Shown here one piece after another: positions 56,316 to 64,000 of a DNA stretch of 64,000 bases. Each line of letters opens with the position of its first letter. Position 1 is the stretch's first letter. A model generated the notes under the pieces. The model searched no databases, was not told the DNA's origin, and saw nothing but the letters and a program-made list of their open reading frames with translations. Source of the DNA: Arma custos (lineage: Eukaryota; Arthropoda; Insecta; Hemiptera; Pentatomidae); NCBI GenBank assembly GCA_037127475.1, contig CM073759.1, forward strand, positions 181,023,000-181,086,999, given 5' to 3'. Position numbers and translations under genes: made by a program.

Positions 56316-56429
56316 GGTTTTTATTTTGGTTTCTTATTAGGATTTGTATTTTTTTTTTACTTTTTTAAACTATTATTTATTTTTATGATTTTTTTTTCTT
56401 GTATGTAATAGCTCGATTATATTAAATAC

Positions 56430-56760
56430 GAATTTTCCTTGTCGCCTTCTGAAGTGTGGAGGAAAACACCGCAACAAAGTGTAAATTCCCTAACAGGATA
56501 TCAGATATTCTGTTTCAATAAACCAAATCCAGCTCCTATTTACGAGGCTATAGTCGCATTTTCAGTCGGGATCGGGAGAGCTAGAGAAGCCCCAATTAGG
56601 AGAGACTTTACGTTTGTGTATTTTTAATTGGGCCGAATAGAGGGCGCTAATCCAGAAGCCTGGCCTGAATATTAATTTATATCTTCATTAGCAGAGTGCT
56701 TTATGGCCACCAACCGCGATCGCGTATGACCTTTATGCGGCAATAAAGTAGTTGTGGTCG
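56430..56760. other. GC-richer non-repeat island (candidate conserved non-coding)
   Basis: TCAGTCGGGATCGGGAGAGC, GGGCCGAATAGAGGGCGCTA, AACCGCGATCGCGTATGACC and GCTTTATGGCC: complex, non-repetitive, no frame of note. TTTATGGC- and TAAT-type sites are present, but their significance is unknown. Confidence 0.35.
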
Positions 56761-56915
56761 CAATGCGGAACATTATTCAGGGTCTGGTACAATAGTCTGC
56801 TGAATCCTCTCTCAATCCTCCATGTTGTAGCCATTTGTAGGCTAATAATCGATAAAATTCAAGTGTCAATAATCGATATTTTCAATTATTTAATTTATTT
56901 CCAGACGCAATATAT

Positions 56916-57212
56916 AGGATCAACGCACCATGTGTATTAAGGTTTTAATATTCATTCTATGCGCCTCTGAGTTAAATATACATATTTTTATTTAATTCCA
57001 TTAGTTCAAATAATTTTATCTTTTTAGGAAATATAAAAAAAAAATTAGTATAACAAAATAATCCCTGCGGAAAAGAATAATATATCACGGGAAAATATTT
57101 ATATTCATAATTATTATGAATTACTAAGAGGATATTACAGGAGAGTGCAGCCTAGAGACACTGACGGGTGCTACCCTTTATTAGAAGCGGAGGTAAGCTC
57201 AAGTAGCACAAT
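56916..57212 (+). repeat. Dispersed repeat E, copy 2
   Basis: GGATCAACGCACCATGTGTA to AGCTCAAGTAGCACAATATT, a direct repeat of 51059-51460 without the extra central bases. Confidence 0.75.
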
Positions 57213-57368
57213 ATTAAGTTAAGGATAACGAAAAAAAATAAGATTTTATAGAAATTTTGAAATTGAACAACGAAATATTTGCACGCAAATATACTTGTAA
57301 GTTGAACTTAACATCTTATTCACCGGAGCTGCAGAAATACCATTTCCATGGACATTTCATATGAAACC

Positions 57369-57440
57369 TAGTAGTTTCTACTGTGTACAGAACCCGGTAC
57401 TCTTCCCAGCTGCTTAACACAGCTAACCTTGTTGTTATGG
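57369..57440 (+). mobile_element. SINE family A 3' tail
   Basis: TTTCTACTGTGTACAGAACC, CGGTACTCTTCCCAGCTGCT: terminal blocks only. Confidence 0.5.
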
Positions 57441-57499
57441 TAATGGAGATTATTTTTTGTTTTCTTTAATATAGGGAGAATTTTATCCTTTGATGTCAT

Positions 57500-57760
57500 T
57501 ATCTCTGCGTACACCACAATCGGCACACTTAATCGATTGTGCTGATCAGCTCTGAAGACAGATAAGAAGCTCTGCCTCCAGACCCTGGAAGACCAATGGC
57601 CACCGACAGGTGCAGACAAATATATATTGTGGCGGCACGGACAGGAGGTGTGGCCTTCGGGAGCGGAAATGATGGCTCGTTTCCTTCCGGCCCCCACCCG
57701 TGGAATCGAACCTTCAAAAAAGCGATTGTTCTCGGGGCACCGCCTTCGGCTGTTAGTTTT
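57500..57760. other. GC-rich segment, unrecognised
   Basis: CAGACCCTGGAAGACCAATG, GGCGGCACGGACAGGAGGTG and CGGGGCACCGCCTTCGGC. Overlapping open frames on both strands (57368-57697 minus, 57596-57853 plus) have no known motif. Possibly a fragment of a repeat absent elsewhere in the window. Confidence 0.3.
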
Positions 57761-57959
57761 ATTTCTATTCTATCACTAAAAACTAGCGTATCAGAAAAAA
57801 AATTATTATATAATAATATTATTAATATTTTTCCTATAATAATGATAGAATAGAATGATAGGTTTAAAAGTTAAACATAAAAGTCAGGAAGAAAACAGAT
57901 TTAAAATTTTACAAAACAATGCATGATCCAAATTTGCTGTATGGACAAAAAAAAAATCT

Positions 57960-58170
57960 GTAGTAGTACAGCCCGTGAAGAATCTGTTTACTGTTTCTTG
58001 GACAACAGATCTGGAGAGAGGTGAATTATCTTAGATAAACGATCATACGCCATTTGTCTCCCTTGTTATCTTATCTCCGGCCGCTGAAAGTCTTGCCAGT
58101 AGCGGGATTTGAACCCAGGACCTTCGGCATTGCAACTCAACTAACACTCATCCACTCCACTCACTGGATT
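57960..58170 (-). mobile_element. tRNA-derived SINE, family A
   Basis: On the minus strand: AGTGGAGTGGATGAGTGTTA, GTTGCAATGCCGAAGGTCCT, GGGTTCAAATCCCGC, TTTCAGCGGCCGGAGATAAG, then the tail ATCTGTTGTCCAAGAAACAG. Internally deleted (about 205 bp). Confidence 0.8.
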
Positions 58171-59200
58171 TTAACAATAAACCAGATAAATTGAATAGAA
58201 GGTTCTTAAATGAGACTTTTAACTAGGGAGAGGTGGCCACCATTTATGTCACACAAGTGGTTTCCTCTTGAGCATTTCCATCACTATTTCTTTGTAACAT
58301 TAAGTTATATATTTTAAAAAAAATAGAGTATATACGAATATTTTACAATTTTAACAAATTATCAAATAACAATCAGCTGCAGTTAAAACAAATATTGGGA
58401 CGTTAAGAGTGTCTCTGCAAGGGAAATTCCGCAGTGAATAAAAATATTGGAGCCTAATAAGTTTTAGCCGCGAGGGAATCCCCGCTCAGATCTTGAAACA
58501 AATAAATCCCAGCCCGTGTGCGACAATCGCAGGTTTGAACATGCCTATTCAGGACCAGTTAGACAAAATCACAATGTATCAGGAGAGATTGCTCGATATT
58601 TATACTTAATATATTATCCGTGTGAGGAAAATGCTCTCGGGGATATCTCTTCCGGGTTATATACAAAGAGCAAAATAGACTGAACAAATATCTTTTAAAA
58701 AAAAGGTGAATTGGAGCAGAATTACAGTAGAGTACAACAGAAGTTTGTTTTTAATAGCTCTCATATATATTATGTATAGATATCTAGCGTGGTTATATCT
58801 TAAAAATAAAAAACCTCAATCCTAACTTAACTACTTTTTTTAATTTCATGGAAAATAGGATGATTTCTTCATAATTTATACTTAAGTAATGAGCAGTGTG
58901 AGGGAAATGCGTAAGAAAATTAGAGAAGAACTGTTGCGTTAGAAGAATGATATAGGTAGCAGAAAAATAAAATGGCAATTACATGTTTTGGTCTGTAAAA
59001 TGATAGAACACCACAGCTGTATTGATGAAGAACAATGAGGAAAAAGAAACGCTTATAAGGAATAATAAATACTTTAGAAAAGAGTCATCGCATACAATCC
59101 ACTTGACATGGGAACAGGCAAACAACGAAATTATATATGATGATGAAAAATGAAACAAAAAAAAATCGTGTTTAAATATTTGATTTAAAAGAAAAAAGAA
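58171..59200. other. Gene-free stretch with GC-richer island 58380-58680
   Basis: The island (AGTTTTAGCCGCGAGGGAAT, CCCCGCTCAGATC, CCAGCCCGTGTGCGACAATC) is not repeated here and has no frame. The remainder is AT-rich. Confidence 0.4.
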
Positions 59201-59830
59201 TTGCCCTGGCCGGGATTCGAACTTTTTCTTTTTTCTTCAAAACAAAAATATTTAAAAATCACTATCAAAATAATAATTAATAAAAATAAATTATTAAAAA
59301 AAACGCTGTTTTGATGCTAAACGAATATATTTGAATAACCAAACTAATATTAATAATTTTAAATATTTTTACTTTTGAAGAAAAGATATGCCCAGGGCCG
59401 GGATTCGAACCCGGCCACTTTTTTATCAGTTTGTTTAACAAAAGTAGTCATATTCCCATATCCCCGTGTTCTCGCAATTTGCGATGTATACAAGGGAAAG
59501 AATGTTGATTGAACATTACTTTAATTAGGAATAAAAAAATAAATTATAATAATATATAATGACGTAAGTCAACAAGATCCTAATTAAAGTAATGTTAAAC
59601 AAACATTCTTCCCCTTGTATGCATCGCCAATTGCGAGAACATGGGGATATGGGATCAGTGAAGAGAATGGATATGCCTGACCGAGGTACGAACCAGGATA
59701 GCTCAGTTGGTTAGAGCACCACAACAGAAATGTGGGAGACCCGGGTTCGAATCCCGGCCCTGGCATATTTTTTCTCTTCAAAAATAATTTTTTTTTTAAA
59801 TTATAACAATTAATCAAAAAAAATTATAAT
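59200..59830. repeat. Composite palindromic tRNA-like repeat (family B, copy 3)
   Basis: Minus T-arm remnants (GGCCGGGATTCGAAC at 59208 and 59397) and one complete-looking plus unit at 59692-59765: AGGATAGCTCAGTTGGTTAG, stem CCACA/TGTGG, CCCGGGTTCGAATCCCGG and 5 of 7 acceptor pairs. The spacer is itself a hairpin: GAATGTTGATTGAACATTAC, TTTAATTAGGA (59500-59532) against TCCTAATTAAAGTAATGTT, ACATTC (59577-59610). Position 33 of the anticodon loop is C, not T, so this is not a working tRNA. Confidence 0.8.
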
Positions 59831-60021
59831 AATAATATATGGCAATATGATGTAATATTGTATATAAACCAATAGTTTTTTGTTCGATATTTAACTTTAC
59901 AAGATGAGTTTGAAGTAATTATTAATATGGCTAGTTTTCCTGATCTATTTTCCGTCTTATTCCATATTTATTAAGTGAAAAATATGACTACTTTTGTTAA
60001 ACAAACTGATAAAAAAGTGAT
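59419..60021. repeat. Inverted repeat bracketing the family B unit
   Basis: TTTTTTATCAGTTTGTTTAA, CAAAAGTAGTCATATT at 59419-59455 is exactly complemented at 59986-60021 (AATATGACTACTTTTG, TTAAACAAACTGATAAAAAA). The left copy lies inside the tRNA-like arm where the rest of the unit should be. Confidence 0.8.
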
Positions 60022-60954
60022 AAAACCAATCCATTCTAACATTTCCTGTTTTTCTAGTACTAACAATGATAGTACTTAGGAGTTTAGAGCCTTCATTTTT
60101 AAAGAAATTTATTTTAAAGAAATACTGGAGTTGAATGAAATAAAGCCCAGTTTACTGATAACAGCGCCAGTGTATTTATGCGCTACTTCCCTCTTTTTTT
60201 TAAGATAAGTGCTCAGTCTAATTATAAATTGTATGTATTCCACTAATTAATGTACGGAGTGTAATTATTTCAAATTCAAAATAATGGCTAATGATGGGAA
60301 TATTCATTAGACCTTCACTATGAAATCCCTGGAAACAATTATTGTCGGATATCGATAGCTTTTTTTTTTTAATTCCAAACGAATTTTAAAAATTATTTGT
60401 ATTTGATTATTTGTATTTACTTGATGAATTCTTTACTAGCTTTAATTTTATGTATTAGGGGAAATTGCCAACCAATCAAAACTATCTGTTTTTTTTTTTT
60501 TTTTGAATTCACAACCGGCATTTTCGTTCGGTTATATGGTAAGAGAATTATTGTTAGGAACCCCTTCTTCCAAAATATATTCAACAAGCATCATTCAATA
60601 GATTTTCCTCTTTTTAAGTATTTTCGGATTTTTAAGATATTAAAACGCGTATCTGGCACCACATTTTAGACTCGTTTAAACATCAATAAACTGGAAGGTC
60701 AATTGAAATAACGCTCTGAAACTTGTTATTTCGGTTGTTGGATTAATTGGATTAATTGAATTAAATCGGATACGGTGGCGTGAACTACTTCGATGTAGAA
60801 GTTGCCGTCAGCCATTGGTTTATTCGATATAAGCAGTTTTGTTTTTTAGACATTTCTAATCTGTATTAACTATCTAAAAAATAATACAAAATAACATACA
60901 ACCAGCAAGAGCTCGAATTTTCTCAGAAGCAGAAGCAGTTTTTTTTTTCAATCA
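60022..60954. other. Gene-free stretch
   Basis: AT-rich; a 90-codon Phe/Ile-rich frame at 60397-60669 has no motif. Confidence 0.4.
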
Positions 60955-61165
60955 TACGCTACTAAGTCTAATCAGACGATGCAACAGCAGGAGTCCTAAA
61001 TTTTGCCTGTTCAGTTATAATGGTGATTGGATTCTTTAACGAATGGACAACCCAGCTTAGACTCGTGTGCGCAATTTTACGCCCCCTTCGAACTAAGGCA
61101 TAACCAAGGATTTTTTACTCCATTTAAAAAATCCTAAGAGCACCTTCCGTACCTAGAAAGTTGTT
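60955..61165 (-). mobile_element. SINE family C, diverged
   Basis: On the minus strand: CTAGGTACGGAAGGTGCTCT, AGGATTTTTTAAATGGAGTA, AAAAATCCTTGGTTATGCC, TTCGAAGGGGGCGTAAAA, AGGCAAAATTTAGGACTCCT, GCATCGTCTGATTAGACTTA. Same block order as at 47641. Confidence 0.72.
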
Positions 61166-61240
61166 GATGCTAAACACTATACCACAAGTGATCATTTTTA
61201 TGTTCTAAAAATATATATGCAAGCAACATAACGTATAAGC

Positions 61241-62414
61241 CGCTCCTTCAAAAGTGCAGCATAACTCATAACTTGGCATTTTCAAGTTAAGGCTGCAATT
61301 GAAATGGTATAGGTTTAAGCTTTTTATTACAGGAACGACATATCTGATATTCCATTTTCATTATTTATCTGATGATTTTTTAAAAATAATAAATTAAGTT
61401 ATATCATGTTTGAATTTGATTTTTTATGAGAATGATGATCTTACTAATATTATAAATGTGAAAGTTTGTTTGTTTGTCTCTCTTTCGCGCAAAAACTACT
61501 GAATGGATTTGGATGAAACTTTACACTAATATAGGTTATACATCAGAATAACACATAGGCTATAGCAAGCGGCGGAGGGGGGAGGGGCACGTACTCCACC
61601 TCCCCCCCCCTCACGTGCATGTGCCCCCCGCCGGCAGTTTTTTAGGTACTGTGGAGAATCCATTATAGTACATAAATAAAGGAAAATCACATGATAATTG
61701 TGGTTAAAATAACAGAAAGGACAGGAGTGAAACTATTTGTTTTGATATCCTACGAATATTATAAATGCGAATGTTTGTTACTCATTCACGCAAAAACTAC
61801 TGAACGGATTTGGATGAAACTTATTGAATAAAATAGGTTATACATCATAGGCTACATCAAGGGCAGATTTATGTGGGGTCACGTGGGCATGCCCCCCCTT
61901 TATAGTGCATAATTAAAGACAAATCAGGAACTTAGCCTCTTGAAATTTGTAGATAAGTTCTTTGCATAGTTTAAGAAAGAAATTTGGATAATTCCACCCC
62001 AAGGATTTCCCTTTTAATATATGGAGGATTCAAAGGTTGTAGAGAATCCGTCAGATTTGAAGTTAGACATCTGAAATTATGGATGTACGAGTTACTTATA
62101 TTTTTAAAAAATAATTTAATCATTTATTTAAAATGATCTTTAACGAAACTTTATGTTTCAGGCCGAATTCCACGCGAGCGAAGCCGCGGGCATAAGCTAG
62201 TATAAAATAAATTAAAAAATGTTTCAAGCTATTAAATATTGTCTAATGGTTAATAAAAAAAATTCAATGTCATAATTTCAATAGGAATGCTTTGCTAATA
62301 CCTAAATGTTTATTATTTAAACTCACCTGGTTTAGTTTTCATAATATAGTTTTATGTTGAATGTTGAAAAATTAGGTTTTTTTTTAGTTATGGCATAGTT
62401 CTTTTGAAGGAGCG
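61241..62414. mobile_element. TIR element (MITE-like), copy 2, split by a Helitron
   Basis: Ends CGCTCCTTCAAAAG and CTTTTGAAGGAGCG are perfect 14-bp inverted repeats, extended imperfectly inward (CATAACTC / AGTTATGGCAT). Without the 762-bp Helitron, the length (~412 bp) and internal blocks match copy 1 at 6543-6937 (395 bp). Confidence 0.82.
61439..62200 (+). mobile_element. Non-autonomous Helitron with two 5' ends
   Basis: Begins TCTTACTAATATTATAAATG and ends GCCGCGGGCATAAGCTAG, inserted between A (61438) and T (62201), the Helitron rule. The 3' hairpin CGCG-AGCGAAGC-CGCG (62173-62188) precedes CTAG by 8 bases. A second 5'-type end, TCCTACGAATATTATAAATG, lies at 61748, and both are followed by CGCAAAAACTACTGAA(T/C)GG and ATTTGGATGAAACTT. 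A GC-rich hairpin occupies 61571-61636. No Rep/helicase is encoded; autonomous relatives must supply it. Confidence 0.88.
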
Positions 62415-62459
62415 ATGTATCAATATTAAATAGAAGACTAGATCAGTCTGTATTATGCT

Positions 62460-62660
62460 TGGTTAGTTATATCTAGGGTCCGGATTCGACCCTACATTTG
62501 CTCAGACACATATTTTGTTTATTCTGTTGGCGTGTAAAAATGGTTCCCTGAGTTACGGTAAAACCTAGCGTACGAGTCTCTCGCTAAAATTGCCTCCTTG
62601 CACAAGAGTTTGTTTAACATTTTTATCATTTAATGAGTCCGATACTCTTCGTAGAATTTT
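62460..62660 (+). mobile_element. Probable SINE family A variant, decayed
   Basis: GTCCGGATTCGACCCTACA (box B-like), GCCTCCTTGCACAAGAGTTT and AATGAGTCCGATACTCTTCG parallel the family A blocks CACCTCCCTGCACAACCGTT and CTGAACCCAGGACTCTTC. Divergent. Confidence 0.45.
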
Positions 62661-63721
62661 TATATTTTACTGACTTAAACCTTCACCTTATAAAGAAGTG
62701 CAAGTATACTGAGAACTTTCTCGGAGTGCAATCCCACGTTTCTTTCCAAGTCCTGCGATACGGCATATTCATCGAACACATTTAAATAATTGGCCATTCT
62801 ATTACTTCATAGTTATTAATTTAAATTGTCTCCTCTGTGTATTTTAAAATGTTCACATATTCATGTAATACACAATGTACTTAATTAACTATAAGAAACA
62901 ATTAAAGAATTTTTAAATTGTATTAGGTTTATATCTGTTTCAAAAAAGCTTATTATGGTCCTATCAACCGAGAGAAAATTCCGAATATATCAACATCCCC
63001 GGTGAATAAGTGGTTAAGTCTAAATTAAGTAAGCGGAATAGAGTTATTTTCGTAGTGATTAAGGGGCTAAGTAAGGCATTGGCTTGATAAAAAATGTATT
63101 GCTTATAATACAACTCCATTTCAAGGCAATACGAGAATAATACGATTCCCGTTATCTGAAAGCAGTTGACTCAAAAAATAAAAAATCCGACTTAACCACT
63201 TATTCACCTGGGCTGTAGATATATTGGTTGAACAGAGCATATCGAAAAAAATAGTAAATCCAGAAGAAATTTTCATAACCAAAAATTTAATAATGTTAAA
63301 ATTATTTTTCAAAAAAAAGTTAGAGGTTCGCTTGGGCTTAAAACAGGATGATTTACTACCGAATTCAAAACTGGAATATGCCATTGGAAAAGAGATGCGT
63401 ACTAACAACCGTTTGGAGCGTCATATTCAAATTATAATGATTTGTATCTGTTGGTTAAAAAACTATTAACTAAATACAAGAACATGCTGAATGTAATGGT
63501 GCAGGGCTTGGAGGAAATTCTGATGATACATATTTATTGCTATCAGTAAAAACGGTTGTGATTTTAGAGATGCTATTTAAGTAAGGAATAATTTTGTATT
63601 AGTACAGAGGTTCAAGTACTTAAGGTTTTTGAAAAGTAGGAGACAAATATTTAAAGAGAAAACAAAGGCGCAGTTAAAGACAGGAAATAGTTAAATTTTA
63701 AAATATTTGACAACAAGAAAG
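62661..63721. other. Gene-free stretch with one unexplained open frame
   Basis: A plus-strand frame at 63224-63469 includes LEVRLGLKQDDLLPNSKLEY and GKEMRTNNRLERHI, which has protein-like composition, but I cannot assign a family and there are no exon signals I trust. The palindromic pair TTAAGTCGGATTTTTTA-type / GGTTAAGTC near 63010 and 63185 is weak. Confidence 0.3.
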
Positions 63722-63955
63722 GGAATCAGTTCCGAAGGTTGTCGCTTGAGTTATGTCTCAAATTCTATTGCTGTCTGTATAGAGTAACTATTACTGACTC
63801 TATGTAGATTAAAGAACTTATTTAAACATACTGTTGAGGTAATATAATCATCTATACTTCAAAATGTTTATGTCTAGATGGAATGATTTCCAAAATATAC
63901 ACATTTCCCATAATTACTTTTATTTTCGAAAATATTAAAAAAGAAAGGAATGAAA
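63722..63955 (+). repeat. Dispersed repeat D, copy 3
   Basis: ATCAGTTCCGAAGGTTGTCG, ATTACTGACTCTATGTAGAT, ATACTTCAAAATGTTTATG, CCAAAATATACACATTTCCC, TTTTATTTTCGAAAATATT: combines the blocks of the copies at 44685 and 36540. Confidence 0.6.
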
Positions 63956-64000
63956 AGTTAAAACATGTATGGCTCAGACAGGGCTGAGTTGCTTTAGAGC

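Noticed and set aside
56001..57000. Right terminal repeat of the Transib element
   Set aside because: No CACCGTG or other complement of the left-end sequence is visible in the region.
59692..59765. Functional tRNA gene
   Set aside because: Acceptor mismatches, C at position 33 of the anticodon loop, and repeat context.

Overview
This is an AT-rich eukaryotic (almost certainly insect) intergenic or intronic window that consists largely of transposable elements and their debris. The insect assignment rests on the mixture seen here: RTE-type and Jockey-type non-LTR retrotransposons, an insect-style Ty3/gypsy gag, a Penelope-like element, a Transib transposase, a Helitron and several tRNA-derived SINEs, plus long (TA)n tracts. 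I cannot name the species. No host protein-coding gene, rRNA or functional tRNA gene could be supported. Nearly all long reading frames belong to mobile elements, and all of these carry breaks.

Layout. 1-1.84 kb: a large foldback element with ~520-bp inverted arms. 2.8-5.65 kb and 10.33-13.42 kb: two RTE-type elements on the minus strand, each bounded by an 11-12 bp target-site duplication; the first has one nonsense codon and one 5' frameshift, the second looks full length but has two frameshifts. 15.11-16.43 kb: a miniature Ty3/gypsy element in which the start of gag is joined to the end of integrase. 16.5-33 kb: SINEs, Jockey 3' fragments, tRNA-like palindromes and a 110-bp retroposon with a 14-bp duplication. 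34.19-35.09 kb: a Penelope-like GIY-YIG endonuclease between two apparently identical inverted pseudo-LTRs that hold a hammerhead-ribozyme-like fold. 40-42.6 kb: a foldback, an ORF1-like remnant and a Jockey fragment interrupted by a later retroposon. 42.8-51 kb: eroded LINE ends, SINEs and microsatellites. 53.4-56.0 kb: a decayed Transib transposase, the transposon relative of the RAG1 recombinase, in which all three catalytic acidic residues can still be located. 61.24-62.41 kb: a TIR element split by a non-autonomous Helitron with two 5' ends.

The elements do not form a pathway, but they can be ordered by nesting: retroposon inside Jockey, Helitron inside TIR element, Jockey tail next to Transib. 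A few GC-richer stretches that match no repeat in the window (14.29-14.72, 22.56-22.85, 29.04-29.24, 43.82-43.99, 56.43-56.76 and 58.38-58.68 kb) are the best candidates for conserved non-coding host sequence. The most interesting signals are the Transib/RAG1-like pseudogene, the Penelope-like element with its ribozyme-like pseudo-LTR, and a dispersed family of related motifs elsewhere in the window.
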